A stretch of DNA of 32,455 bases from HGM04593 sp045644465 (GTDB lineage Bacteria > Bacteroidota > Bacteroidia > Bacteroidales > Bacteroidaceae). A program made the translations under genes and the position numbers. Below are positions 23,166 through 32,200 of the stretch, piece by piece. The notes beneath the pieces are model-generated. The model searched no databases and had not been told where the DNA came from. It saw nothing but the letters and a program-made list of their open reading frames with translations. Each line of letters opens with the position of its first letter. Positions within the stretch are counted from its first letter, which is position 1. Where the stretch lies: NCBI GenBank assembly GCA_045644465.1, contig JAZRGV010000012.1, forward strand, positions 1 to 32,455, given 5' to 3'.

Positions 23166-23639
23166 ATGAAAATCACCTTACTTGTCGTTGGACGCACTGT
23201 TGACAACAATATAATAGCAGGAATAAAGGATTACACACAGCGTGTAGGGCACTTCGTGCAGTTTGATATGGAGGTTATCCCTGAATTGAAAAACGCAAAG
23301 AAACTGAGCGAAGCGCAACAGAAAGAGATGGAAGGTGAGCTTATCCTAAAATCCATTACACCCGGCGACCGCGTTGTTTTGCTCGACGAAGGTGGAAAGG
23401 AGTTCCGTTCAACTGAATTTGCCGCATGGATAGAACACAAGCAGAACATTTCGACAAAGCGTCTTTTGTTCATCGTCGGCGGTCCTTACGGATTTGCACA
23501 GAAAGTTTATGATGCAGCACACGAAAAGCTATCGCTCTCAAAGATGACTTTCTCGCACCAGATGATACGCCTGTTGTTCATCGAACAACTATACAGGGCA
23601 TATACCATAATTAACCATCTACCCTATCATCATAATTAA
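23166..23639 (+). CDS. rlmH: 23S rRNA (pseudouridine-1915 N3) methyltransferase RlmH
   Basis: A 157-residue SPOUT methyltransferase that modifies helix 69 of 23S rRNA in the assembled ribosome. MKITLLVVGRTVD is the usual family start, so the ATG at 23166 is chosen over one three codons upstream. Conserved parts are VVLLDEGGKEFRSTEFA (92-108), LLFIVGGPYGF (SAM site), LSLSKMTFSHQMIRLLFIEQ and the C-terminal LYRAYTIINHLPYHHN. It is divergent from nadC, and its gene is followed by a lipoprotein gene read from the other strand. Confidence 0.96.
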   Translation: MKITLLVVGRTVDNNIIAGIKDYTQRVGHFVQFDMEVIPELKNAKKLSEAQQKEMEGELILKSITPGDRVVLLDEGGKEFRSTEFAAWIEHKQNISTKRLLFIVGGPYGFAQKVYDAAHEKLSLSKMTFSHQMIRLLFIEQLYRAYTIINHLPYHHN

Positions 23640-23739
23640 TAACGAGGAACGAAGAACGATTAAAACATAGTTTCAACAGTACGAACTGCAGGGAGAGCCG
23701 GTGCATCTGCAAAAAACAACTGCAAAAAACAGCAAAAAA

Positions 23740-23764
23740 ATGGGCGAACAATGAGTTCGCCCAT
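23740..23764 (-). terminator. Terminator of the beta-helix lipoprotein gene
   Basis: On the minus strand ATGGGCGAAC pairs with GTTCGCCCAT (10 bp, five-base loop) and is followed by seven T. Confidence 0.88.
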
Positions 23765-23780
23765 AAATTTATAATTATCA

Positions 23781-25235
23781 TTACTCCCCTTCCTTATTTT
23801 CCAACCCCACATATTGGTAACATCCGGCATCGGCTCCACCCGATTCACGTACCACACCATCCAGATCATAAGGGTATGAACCAACAAGCTCGCCAGCCGC
23901 TATGTTACGCGCTGTAGATTCTTCGGTGAGATGAAAATCGTAATCAAAAACTTCGTTGTCTATTTTCACAAAATGCTCCTTCGCAAAAGGAGACTCCTCG
24001 CTATTCTCGTACACCACGTTCACAAAGCAGCTATCCTGCGTGTCGATAGTGTTTATTAGCGAATTCTCGAAAAAGTAATTCACCGAATTAGGAACGGTAT
24101 CTCCAAATGCCGTAAAATAACCCATCAATTCATCATCCTTTGTTCCTGTGATTATACAGTTTCTGAACGATGCACCATACAAAGGCATTGGTTCACCTTC
24201 CAGATTGTTATGCAGAGCAAGAGCCACGTCGCGCTGTTTCCACACATAGAAGTTTGCAATGGTACAATGCACAAAAGAGACATTACCGCCAACAACTTTA
24301 ACACAATTGCCTTGAGCATTAGCAATCAATGTATTCTCTACACTAACATGTGCAGCATTCAACTCAAGTGCATTGCCTGCAAAATTCTGCAGGCTGGACG
24401 ATTTTATAGCAAGGCGCTGCACTGTTGTATCGCCACGTTCCACAACTATACCATATTGTGCACCATGTATATCACAATGTTCCAAAACATTACCATTGCT
24501 TGTAGAATCAATAACCACACCACCCCATTTACCCGGCACACGATCATAGGGCAAATAACTGAAGAGATTATCGGTTCTGTCGTTACGGAACACCACAGGA
24601 GCCCCATAATCACCCTTTATATTAAGCACACCTTTGACCCTAAGGAAAGCATTGTCGTGAAAATAGAATGTTGCACCTTTATCAATGTTTAGCACAGCAT
24701 TCTGTGCAACTGTTAGACTGTCATATATAACATAATGACCTGCTGTAAATGTAGTATCGGATAATATGGAATCGCCATACATAAACACCACATCCCTACC
24801 ATGTGCGATAAGCATCACCTTTTGCACCACGCCGCTCTCGAGGGTGAACAACAGAGAATCCTTAACCTGATGAGGAATATCGAGACCATTCTTGTCGAGT
24901 TTAACCGATGCAACGACAAAAAGACTGTCTTTGGCACGCACCTCAAGGTCACGCATCACCGAGCCATATTGCCCGTCAACAAGCACATTAAAACCCGATG
25001 TACCACCACTTGCAAGCCTTACATCACTTATGCGCAAGCTGTTCTTGTTCTTGTTACGTACCACAAACATAGCCGAAGGCGACACACGATCGGTAAAAAG
25101 AGTATCGAAAGAGACGGTATCGGTAGAGAACTCCAACAGCAACGATGGAGATGAAGAAAAGCCGGCATCCTCGTTGCATGCAACGAAGAGTGCCGACATC
25201 AATATCATACAAAAGGTCAAAACCTGTTTTTTCAT
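23781..25235 (-). CDS. Lipoprotein with parallel beta-helix repeats
   Basis: A 484-residue lipoprotein of unknown function. The start at 25235 is chosen because it gives a lipoprotein signal peptide, MKKQVLTFCMILMSALFVAC, with Cys20 as the lipid site. The following NED acidic residues suit Bacteroidetes surface-export signals. Residues ~30-170 form a beta-sandwich-like N-terminal part (DTVSFDTLFTD..SPSAMFVVRN..), and residues ~180-430 have the short-strand rhythm of right-handed parallel beta-helix proteins (GVLNIKGDYGAPVVF, GNVLEHCDIHGAQYGI, VSVENTLIANAQGN, VSFVHCTIANF). The end (GELVGSYPYDLDGVVRESGGADAGCYQY) is the closing motif common to such proteins, often annotated beside polysaccharide-active enzymes. 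No catalytic residues can be named. It has its own strong terminator. Confidence 0.8.
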   Translation of the reverse strand: MKKQVLTFCMILMSALFVACNEDAGFSSSPSLLLEFSTDTVSFDTLFTDRVSPSAMFVVRNKNKNSLRISDVRLASGGTSGFNVLVDGQYGSVMRDLEVRAKDSLFVVASVKLDKNGLDIPHQVKDSLLFTLESGVVQKVMLIAHGRDVVFMYGDSILSDTTFTAGHYVIYDSLTVAQNAVLNIDKGATFYFHDNAFLRVKGVLNIKGDYGAPVVFRNDRTDNLFSYLPYDRVPGKWGGVVIDSTSNGNVLEHCDIHGAQYGIVVERGDTTVQRLAIKSSSLQNFAGNALELNAAHVSVENTLIANAQGNCVKVVGGNVSFVHCTIANFYVWKQRDVALALHNNLEGEPMPLYGASFRNCIITGTKDDELMGYFTAFGDTVPNSVNYFFENSLINTIDTQDSCFVNVVYENSEESPFAKEHFVKIDNEVFDYDFHLTEESTARNIAAGELVGSYPYDLDGVVRESGGADAGCYQYVGLENKEGE

Positions 25236-25320
25236 CGTACATACATTATTTACATATATGTAACGACTAAAAAAAACTTTTATTGCCTCGCGCATCTATT
25301 ATTGGAAACAGATGGAGAAA

Positions 25321-26778
25321 TCATTTTTGCGGAGCATTCGCAAGCAACGTCACAAGATGACGCCACCAACGCTCGGTAGAAGCTATATGAAGACGTTCAT
25401 CGGGCGAGTGTACACCACGCATGGTAGGGCCGAACGAAATCATATCGAGCCCCTGTGCTTTCTCAAGGAACAAGCCACACTCCAAGCCGGCATGGATAGC
25501 TTTAATCTTAGCATCAGCACCAAATAGTTCCTTATATGTATCACAAGCCACCTTTAGTATCTCCGACTTCACATTTGGTTTCCAACCGGGATATCCGCCG
25601 TTGGTTGTTACCACAGCACCACCTAACTCAAAGGCAGCACGCACTGTGTCCGAAACGTTATCGCGGGCCGACTCAACTGAGCTACGCTGGCTTGCAGTAA
25701 CAAGGATTTTGTTCTCGGCAACACGTTTCACCGATGCAAGATTGCTCGAAGTCTCGACCAACCCCGGCATATCTACACTCATAGCATACACTCCATTGAA
25801 AACAGCCTGCAACGAAAGCAATAGTTTCTTTGCCGACTCGCGGTCGATAGCTTTCGCAACGGCATCGGTACTCTGCATTGTAAAACGTGCAGTAGGCTCA
25901 GTTGCAGAGTATTCTCCTTGCACCTCAGCAGCAAAGATATTAAACTCCACGCGCACCGCCTCTTTGTCGGCCGAAGGAACAGCAATTACAGCTGAAGCAT
26001 CGCGAGGTATAGCATTATGCAGGCTACCACCGCTTATTTCACATAGGTAACAATCGAATTTCTTTGACACACGATTGATAAAACGCGCCATAAGCTTATT
26101 GGCATTGGCACGTTCCTTGTTTATATCATCGCCCGAGTGACCACCTGTAAGGCTGTTTATATCAACCTTAAGGAAGAAATATCCTTGAGGAACTTCCACC
26201 CATTCGTGAGTAAACTCGGCATAGTTACATACACCGCCTGCACAACCAATGAAAATCTCGCCCTCATCCTCAGAATCGAGATTTACAAGAATATCACCCT
26301 GCAGGAACTCCGAAGTAAGCTTCTCTGCACCGGTCAAGCCAGTCTCCTCATCTATTGTAAACAAGCAGTTTACAGGGCCATGCTTTAGGTCCTTGTCGGC
26401 AAGTACAGCCATAGCAGCAGCCACACCAATACCATTATCGGCACCTAGAGTTGTACCTTGAGCCTTCAACCACTCATCATCAACAAATGTACGAATAGGA
26501 TCTTTTGTAAAGTCGTGCTCCACATCGGGGCGCTTGTCACAAACCATATCCATATGTCCCTGCAAGATTATTGTCTTGCGGTTCTCATAACCAGGATATG
26601 CCGGTTTCTTTATCAAGACATTACCCACCTCATCGGCCATTGTCTCATAACCAAGTTCTTTACCAAAGTTCTGAAGATAAGCAGATATCTGTGCCTCATT
26701 CTTTGAACCATGAGGAATTTCACATATCTGAAAGAAATAATTGAATACCGATTCCGGTTGTAGTTTAAGTTGTTCCAT
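25321..26778 (-). CDS. pepD: Aminoacyl-histidine dipeptidase (peptidase D, M20)
   Basis: A 485-residue zinc dipeptidase that cleaves Xaa-His and similar dipeptides such as carnosine in the cytoplasm. The M20 metal ligands are visible: GHMDMVC (His75, Asp77), LGADNGIG (Asp114) and the catalytic/ligand pair DEETG (Glu144, Glu145). Late motifs VDINSLTGGHSGDDI and HAGLECGLF, plus GPTMRGVHSPDERLHI near the C-terminus, are typical of PepD. The length is as in E. coli (485). It is transcribed alone, with an AT-rich leader; an imperfect -7 box (TATTTTTTG, one base too long) lies ~45 bases upstream. Confidence 0.94.
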   Translation of the reverse strand: MEQLKLQPESVFNYFFQICEIPHGSKNEAQISAYLQNFGKELGYETMADEVGNVLIKKPAYPGYENRKTIILQGHMDMVCDKRPDVEHDFTKDPIRTFVDDEWLKAQGTTLGADNGIGVAAAMAVLADKDLKHGPVNCLFTIDEETGLTGAEKLTSEFLQGDILVNLDSEDEGEIFIGCAGGVCNYAEFTHEWVEVPQGYFFLKVDINSLTGGHSGDDINKERANANKLMARFINRVSKKFDCYLCEISGGSLHNAIPRDASAVIAVPSADKEAVRVEFNIFAAEVQGEYSATEPTARFTMQSTDAVAKAIDRESAKKLLLSLQAVFNGVYAMSVDMPGLVETSSNLASVKRVAENKILVTASQRSSVESARDNVSDTVRAAFELGGAVVTTNGGYPGWKPNVKSEILKVACDTYKELFGADAKIKAIHAGLECGLFLEKAQGLDMISFGPTMRGVHSPDERLHIASTERWWRHLVTLLANAPQK

Positions 26779-26904
26779 TTTTATTTAGTTTAAATTTGTT
26801 AATACGGTAGAGTGTTTTGCAAAAAATATTTAAATCATTAATATTTCATTCCATTTTACGCATTTTTCACGTCAATAACAAATGTTTTGTGCGAACAAAA
26901 ACAC

Positions 26905-26912
26905 TATCTTTG
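26905..26912 (+). promoter_or_regulatory. -7 box (TATCTTTG) for the small membrane protein operon
   Basis: TATCTTTG lies 40 bases before the start at 26953. A TTTG at 26886-26889 is closer than usual (15 bases). Confidence 0.55.
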
Positions 26913-26952
26913 TAAAAATAATACCACAAAAATATTTGTAAGTACAAAAATA

Positions 26953-27174
26953 ATGGAAATGTTCAAAACTTTATTATTTACGCTGTTAATAATTGCAATA
27001 AGCGTTGCATTACTATCCATAACCATAATAATAAAGAAGAACGGCAAGTTTCCCAACACCCATGTGGGCGGAAACAAAAATATGCGCAAGAGAGGTATCA
27101 AATGCGCCCAGTCACAAGATAGGGATGCACGCAAGAACAACCCTATGGCTGTAAAAGAGACAAATAAGAAATAA
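26953..27174 (+). CDS. Small conserved membrane protein with FPNTHVG motif
   Basis: A 73-residue protein. One membrane helix (LLFTLLIIAISVALLSITII, residues 7-26) is followed by a basic, conserved-looking tail: KKNGKFPNTHVGGNKNMRKR, then GIKCAQSQDRDARKNNP. I recall this tail pattern (FPNTHVG..N..MRKRGI.CA..QD) from small proteins of many Bacteroidetes, with no known function. The single Cys and the invariant-looking NTH and SQD residues suggest a binding or redox role. The ATG at 26953 is used; upstream ATGs are before or on the promoter. It lies 11 bases before the OmpH-like lipoprotein gene and is probably co-transcribed with it. Confidence 0.75.
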   Translation: MEMFKTLLFTLLIIAISVALLSITIIIKKNGKFPNTHVGGNKNMRKRGIKCAQSQDRDARKNNPMAVKETNKK

Positions 27175-27185
27175 AAATATCATCT

Positions 27186-27779
27186 ATGAAAAATTTCAAG
27201 AAGAATTCAATCATTGCTATTGCATTTGCATCACTTTTTGCATTTATACAATGTACCCCACAAAAGGCCGAACAGCCACAGCCCGTACAGCCCGTACAGA
27301 CAGGCAATGTACTAAAGGTGGCTTATGTAAACCTCGATTCACTTATGAGCGAATACAATCTTGCACAGGATATCAACAAAGAGATGGTTCGCAAGGAAGA
27401 GGACATCAAGATGAAACTCACAGAAAAGTACAAGGCGTTGCAGGCCGACCAAGCCGACTTTGAACGCAAGTACAAGAACAACGTATATGCAACACCAGAA
27501 CGTGCGCAGAACGAGTATAACCGCATAATGCAATCCGAGCAGGAGATTTTGCAATTAGAACAAAGCTATGCTATGGAACTTGAACAAGAAGGATTGCAAA
27601 AGAACAAAGTTCTACGTGATTCAATAAACCGTTTCATAACAGACTACAACAAAGAGAAAGGCTACGACTTCATCATCACCAAGCTTGGAGAGAACCTGCT
27701 ATACGCCAACCCGGCATACGATATCACACACGAGGTGATAGACGGACTCAACCAGCGCTATGCAGCAAGCAAGAAGTAA
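27186..27779 (+). CDS. OmpH/Skp-like periplasmic lipoprotein
   Basis: A 197-residue exported protein with a lipoprotein-type signal (Cys23 in FAFIQCTPQ) and a proline-rich linker (QPQPVQPVQTG). A Skp/OmpH-type domain follows: a first strand VLKVAYVNLDSLMSEY (43-58), a long charged coiled-coil hairpin (~60-150: EEDIKMKLTEKYKALQAD.. then EQEILQLEQSYAMELEQE), and a closing strand YDFIITKLGENLLYANPAYD. Skp is a trimeric chaperone for unfolded outer-membrane proteins; a similar role is inferred. A strong terminator follows. Confidence 0.85.
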   Translation: MKNFKKNSIIAIAFASLFAFIQCTPQKAEQPQPVQPVQTGNVLKVAYVNLDSLMSEYNLAQDINKEMVRKEEDIKMKLTEKYKALQADQADFERKYKNNVYATPERAQNEYNRIMQSEQEILQLEQSYAMELEQEGLQKNKVLRDSINRFITDYNKEKGYDFIITKLGENLLYANPAYDITHEVIDGLNQRYAASKK

Positions 27780-27808
27780 TCACGCATCATATTGAACAAT
27801 AAAAACAG

Positions 27809-27839
27809 TACTCGGCAACCGTTAGACGGTTGCCGAGTA
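27809..27839 (+). terminator. Terminator of OmpH-like gene
   Basis: A 14-bp perfect stem (27809-27822 with 27826-27839) with a three-base loop, then TTATTTTT. Confidence 0.88.
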
Positions 27840-27991
27840 TTATTTTTCATAAATTTCACGTTTTTTTTTCGCCCTTACAATTTTTAATTTATATATTCGC
27901 ATTGGAATAGCAGTTTAGCATTTACAGACGAAACAAAACCACCTTTTCCGCAATTATATTATAGAAAGAATTCATATAATAACTAAATATC

Positions 27992-29410
27992 ATGAAGACA
28001 CGTATTGAACATGACTCTTTAGGAGAGATTCAGGTGCCAGCCGATGCCTATTACGGAGTGCAGACACTGAGAGCTATGGTTAACTTTAAGGACATCAGCG
28101 GTATAACCATCAGTGACCACCCATACTATGTAAAGGCTCTTGCAATGGTAAAATGGGCTGCAGCCCATGCAAACGTTTCGTTAGGCACGCTCGACGAAGA
28201 GATTGGAACTGCAATTAAAAAAGCATGTGAGGAGATTATGGAAGGTGCACTTATCGATCAGTTCCCCGTAGATTTGATACAAGGTGGAGCCGGAACATCT
28301 ACAAACATGAACATTAACGAGGTTGTAGCAAACCGCGCATTGGAGATTCTTGGTCACAAGAAAGGCGAATACCAATACTGCCACCCCAACGACCACGTAA
28401 ACCTGTCACAATCGACAAACGACGCCTATCCAACATCATTCAAGCTCTGCTTCATTCTGCACAATGAGGACCTTGTACGCGAGCTCAAACGCCTTATCGA
28501 AGCATTCCGTGCCAAAGGCAAGGAGTTCGACAAGATAATCAAGATGGGACGCACACAGTTGCAGGATGCCGTACCTATGACATTAGGACAGGAGTTCGAA
28601 GCCTTCGCCGTTACACTTGACGAAGAGGTGAGCCGACTCAATGAGATGGCACGTCTATTCCTCGAGGTAAATATGGGTGCTACAGCCATTGGTACAGGTA
28701 TCAACACCGAACCAGGATATGCTCAGGCCTGTGTCGATGCGCTCCGCGCCATTTCAGGCAAACCATTCGTGCTCGCAGGAAACCTAGTAGAGGCAACTCC
28801 CGATGCCGGCTCATCGGTAATGTATTCATCGGCGCTGAAACGCTTGGCCGTTAAATTGTCAAAGATATGTAACGACTTGCGCTTGTTGTCTAGTGGCCCA
28901 CGCTGTGGTTTGAACGAGATTAACCTGCCTCCAATGCAGCCGGGTTCAAGTATTATGCCAGGTAAAGTAAACCCCGTAATACCCGAAGTAGTGAACCAGA
29001 TATGTTTCCGCGTGATAGGCAACGACCTCACCGTAACATTCGCAGCCGAGGCTGGCCAGTTACAGCTCAACGTTATGGAGCCTGTTATGGTACACGCCAT
29101 AATTTCATCGATACGTATGTTGCTACGAGGCATGACACGCCTGCGTGTGCTCTGCATCGATGGTATCACCGCCAACGAAGGCCACTGCAAGGAACTTGTA
29201 ATGGGAAGCATTGGTATTGTTACAGCACTCAATCCCGTATTAGGTTATGAGAACAGCGCCAAGATTGCTAAACGCGCATTGAAAGAGAACCGCAGCGTCT
29301 ATGACCTTGTACTCGAAGAGGGTATGCTCTCAAAAGAGGAACTCGACGAGTTACTACGCCCCGAGAACATGATTTCTCCGCACAAGATGCCTACAAAGAA
29401 AAGATATTGA
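27992..29410 (+). CDS. aspA: Aspartate ammonia-lyase (aspartase)
   Basis: The enzyme reversibly converts L-aspartate to fumarate and ammonia, feeding fumarate respiration. The 472 residues carry the fumarase/aspartase superfamily marks: DSLGEIQVPADAYYGVQTLR (9-28), GGAGTSTNMNINEVVANRA, HPNDHVNLSQSTNDAYPT, GRTQLQDAVPMTLGQEF and the signature loop GSSIMPGKVNPV (317-328) that closes over the substrate. The start of the sequence and the mid-protein KxVxxN pattern separate it from fumarase C and argininosuccinate lyase. It would use the aspartate made by the asparaginase at 8824 and imported by the Dcu carrier. A TATATTCG box at 27892-27899 may be the -7 element. A 21-bp stem ends the unit. Confidence 0.95.
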   Translation: MKTRIEHDSLGEIQVPADAYYGVQTLRAMVNFKDISGITISDHPYYVKALAMVKWAAAHANVSLGTLDEEIGTAIKKACEEIMEGALIDQFPVDLIQGGAGTSTNMNINEVVANRALEILGHKKGEYQYCHPNDHVNLSQSTNDAYPTSFKLCFILHNEDLVRELKRLIEAFRAKGKEFDKIIKMGRTQLQDAVPMTLGQEFEAFAVTLDEEVSRLNEMARLFLEVNMGATAIGTGINTEPGYAQACVDALRAISGKPFVLAGNLVEATPDAGSSVMYSSALKRLAVKLSKICNDLRLLSSGPRCGLNEINLPPMQPGSSIMPGKVNPVIPEVVNQICFRVIGNDLTVTFAAEAGQLQLNVMEPVMVHAIISSIRMLLRGMTRLRVLCIDGITANEGHCKELVMGSIGIVTALNPVLGYENSAKIAKRALKENRSVYDLVLEEGMLSKEELDELLRPENMISPHKMPTKKRY

Positions 29411-29423
29411 TAACAATATAGGC

Positions 29424-29468
29424 TATAACAATTAAAGGGACGCAATTTGCGTCCCTTTAATTGTTATA
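29424..29468 (+). terminator. Terminator of aspA
   Basis: A 21-bp perfect stem (29424-29444 with 29448-29468) around a three-base loop, 13 bases after the stop. Confidence 0.83.
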
Positions 29469-29477
29469 ACACGACAT

Positions 29478-29507
29478 AATGACACATCTTGCGCCAAAAT
29501 GACACAT
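29478..29507 (+). promoter_or_regulatory. Direct repeat AATGACACAT upstream of clpB
   Basis: AATGACACAT occurs at 29478-29487 and again at 29498-29507, exactly 20 bases apart (about two helical turns), 55-85 bases before the clpB start. This is a candidate binding site for a regulator. An imperfect -7 box (TATTATTTG) follows near 29523. Confidence 0.4.
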
Positions 29508-29561
29508 AAAACCCTCTTGGTTTATTATTTGTTCTATCTCTGACGAAAGGAGATTAATGAT

Positions 29562-32153
29562 ATGAACTTTAACAAATTTACAAACAAAGCCCAAGAGGCA
29601 ATTCAGGAGGCTGTAGGTATTGCACAAAGCAACGGACAGCAAGTAATTGAACCTGCACACATAATGGGAGGAGTTCTGAAAAGTAGCGAACAGATAATCT
29701 CTTTCCTTCTACAGAAGTCAGGTTGTAACATTAATAAGGTAAAAAACGAGGTAAATGCCCTCATTGCATCGCTACCAAAGGTAAGTGGCGGTGAGCCCTA
29801 TTTCAGCAGAGAGAGCAACAAGGTTATAACCAAAGCCGAGGCAATAGCAAAGCAATATGGCGACGAATTTGTATCCATTGAGCCACTGCTCGTTGCTCTT
29901 ATTGAAACAGAAAGCCCCACAGCCAAGATTCTTAACAGCAATGGCGCGAGCAAAAACGAACTCGAGAAAGCAATCAAGGAGCTGCGACAAGGCGAGAGCG
30001 TAAAATCGCAGAGTGCCGAAGAGAATTATCAAGCATTGGAGAAATATGCGATAAACCTTAACGACGCAGCCAAGAGTGGAAAACTCGACCCCGTAATAGG
30101 ACGAGACGATGAGATAAGACGCATTTTGCAGATTCTTAGCCGACGCACAAAGAACAATCCCATACTTATTGGAGAGCCTGGAACAGGAAAAACCGCCATT
30201 GCCGAAGGCCTCGCACATCGTCTTGTAAGAGGCGACGTGCCCGACAACTTGCGCGACAAACAGATTTATTCGCTCGACATGGGTGCACTTGTTGCAGGTG
30301 CCAAATACAAAGGCGAATTCGAAGAGCGACTAAAAGCCGTAATAAACGAGGTAACAAAAGCCGAAGGACGAATCATTCTTTTCATCGACGAGATACACAC
30401 CCTTGTTGGTGCAGGCAAAGGAGAAGGAGCTATGGATGCCGCAAATATTCTAAAACCGGCATTGGCACGCGGCGAACTGCGTTCAATTGGCGCAACCACC
30501 CTCGATGAATATCAAAAATATTTTGAGAAAGACAAAGCTCTTGAACGACGTTTCCAAAGTGTGATGGTAAACGAACCCGACAAGATGAGCAGCATATCCA
30601 TTCTGCGCGGACTGAAGGAACGTTACGAGAACCACCACAAGGTACGCATACAGGACGATGCACTCATTGCCGCCGTAACACTCAGTGACCGTTACATCAC
30701 CGAGCGTTTCCTACCCGACAAAGCCATTGACCTCATAGACGAAGCCGCATCGAAGCTACGCATGGAACGCGACTCACTCCCCGAAGAACTTGACGAGATT
30801 TCACGCCACATAAAACAGCTGGAGATTGAGCGCGAAGCAATAAAACGAGAGAAGAACGAGCCCAAACTCGAGATGCTCGGCAAAGAGATTTCCACCCTAA
30901 AGGAGCAGGAAAAGAGCAAACGCGCCAAATGGCAACAGGAAAAAGAACTAGCCGACCGCATACAAAGCGCAAAGCACGAGATTGAAGAACTGAAGTTCGA
31001 GGCCGAGAGAGCCGAGCGCGAAGGCGACTACGGACGAGTAGCCGAGATAAGATACGGAAAAATCAAAGAACTCGAGAGCGACATTACCAACACGCAGGAG
31101 AAACTGCGCGAGGCACAAGGCGCATCAGCCATGATCAAAGAGGAGGTAACAGCCGAAGACATCGCCGACGTTGTTTCGCGTTGGACAGGCATTCCGGTGA
31201 GCAAGATGCTACAGAGCGAACGCGAGAAACTATTGACGCTTGAAGAGGAACTGCACAAGAGAGTTATTGGCCAGGAAGAAGCCATTCAGGCTGTAAGCGA
31301 TGCTGTGCGTCGCAGCCGTGCCGGCTTGCAAGATCCCAAACGCCCAATAGGATCATTCATTTTCCTTGGTACAACAGGTGTGGGAAAAACCGAGCTGGCA
31401 AAGGCATTGGCAACATATCTGTTCAACGACGAATCGCTCATGACAAGAATAGACATGAGCGAATACCAGGAGAAGTTCAGCGTCTCACGCCTCATTGGCG
31501 CACCTCCGGGATATGTAGGCTATGACGAAGGCGGACAGCTCACAGAGGCTGTACGACGCAAGCCCTACTCCGTTGTACTCTTCGACGAGATTGAAAAAGC
31601 ACACCCCGACGTGTTCAACATTCTATTGCAGGTTCTCGACGACGGTCGCCTCACCGACAACAAAGGTCGCGTAGTAAACTTCAAGAACACCATAATAATT
31701 ATGACAAGCAACCTGGGTAGCGCCTACATTCAGGAGCAGTTCGAGAAGATAAACAACAGCAACAGAGAGGCTATTATTGAGGAAACGAAGGAAAAAATAA
31801 TGGAGATGCTTAAAAAGACGATCCGTCCCGAGTTCCTCAACCGCATCGATGAGACAATAATGTTCACACCGTTGAACGAAGAGGAGATTGAACAGATTGT
31901 ACGCCTGCAGGCATCGGCGATAACAAGCATACTAAAGGAAAATGAGGTTACACTCAACATCACCGACAACGCAATAAAATTCATTGCAAAGGCAGGTTTC
32001 GACCCCGAATTCGGTGCACGCCCTATAAAGAGAGCAATACAGAAGTTACTGCTCAACGACCTGTCGAAACAACTTCTCGCAGGAGCAATAGAAAAGGAGA
32101 GACCGGTAACGGTTGATGCAAATGAGGATTCTTTGCTGTTCAGCAACAAATGA
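29562..32153 (+). CDS. clpB: ATP-dependent disaggregase ClpB
   Basis: A hexameric AAA+ chaperone that, with DnaK, pulls proteins out of aggregates after heat stress. The 863 residues show the normal layout: the N-terminal Clp-N double repeat (1-145), AAA-1 with Walker A GEPGTGKT (204-211) and Walker B ILFIDEIH, and the long coiled-coil middle domain (~400-525, with EIEELKFEAERAEREGDYGR). AAA-2 has Walker A GTTGVGKT (603-610), GYVGYDEGGQLTE (pore loop) and VVLFDEIEKAHPD. The small C-terminal domain includes FDPEFGARPIKRAIQ. The middle domain distinguishes it from ClpA and ClpC. A good AAAGGAGA sits before the start. It is a single-gene unit; heat regulation is expected, and the direct repeats upstream are the only visible candidate site. 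Confidence 0.96.
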   Translation: MNFNKFTNKAQEAIQEAVGIAQSNGQQVIEPAHIMGGVLKSSEQIISFLLQKSGCNINKVKNEVNALIASLPKVSGGEPYFSRESNKVITKAEAIAKQYGDEFVSIEPLLVALIETESPTAKILNSNGASKNELEKAIKELRQGESVKSQSAEENYQALEKYAINLNDAAKSGKLDPVIGRDDEIRRILQILSRRTKNNPILIGEPGTGKTAIAEGLAHRLVRGDVPDNLRDKQIYSLDMGALVAGAKYKGEFEERLKAVINEVTKAEGRIILFIDEIHTLVGAGKGEGAMDAANILKPALARGELRSIGATTLDEYQKYFEKDKALERRFQSVMVNEPDKMSSISILRGLKERYENHHKVRIQDDALIAAVTLSDRYITERFLPDKAIDLIDEAASKLRMERDSLPEELDEISRHIKQLEIEREAIKREKNEPKLEMLGKEISTLKEQEKSKRAKWQQEKELADRIQSAKHEIEELKFEAERAEREGDYGRVAEIRYGKIKELESDITNTQEKLREAQGASAMIKEEVTAEDIADVVSRWTGIPVSKMLQSEREKLLTLEEELHKRVIGQEEAIQAVSDAVRRSRAGLQDPKRPIGSFIFLGTTGVGKTELAKALATYLFNDESLMTRIDMSEYQEKFSVSRLIGAPPGYVGYDEGGQLTEAVRRKPYSVVLFDEIEKAHPDVFNILLQVLDDGRLTDNKGRVVNFKNTIIIMTSNLGSAYIQEQFEKINNSNREAIIEETKEKIMEMLKKTIRPEFLNRIDETIMFTPLNEEEIEQIVRLQASAITSILKENEVTLNITDNAIKFIAKAGFDPEFGARPIKRAIQKLLLNDLSKQLLAGAIEKERPVTVDANEDSLLFSNK

Positions 32154-32200
32154 GATATAATGATTGTGACCCTAAAAAATCGGGTCACAATCATTATATC
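32154..32200. terminator. Shared terminator of clpB and the permease gene
   Basis: A 19-bp perfect stem (32154-32172 with 32182-32200) begins directly after the clpB stop and includes the permease stop codon (32194-32196) on the other strand. Confidence 0.83.

Noticed and set aside
23660..23887. Minus-strand 75-codon frame after the beta-helix lipoprotein
   Set aside because: It overlaps the lipoprotein's 3' end and its terminator, with low-complexity sequence and no start signal.
29478..29500. Sigma-54 type promoter (TGACAC...TTGC) before clpB
   Set aside because: The -24 GG is missing and the spacing is too short for a -24/-12 promoter.
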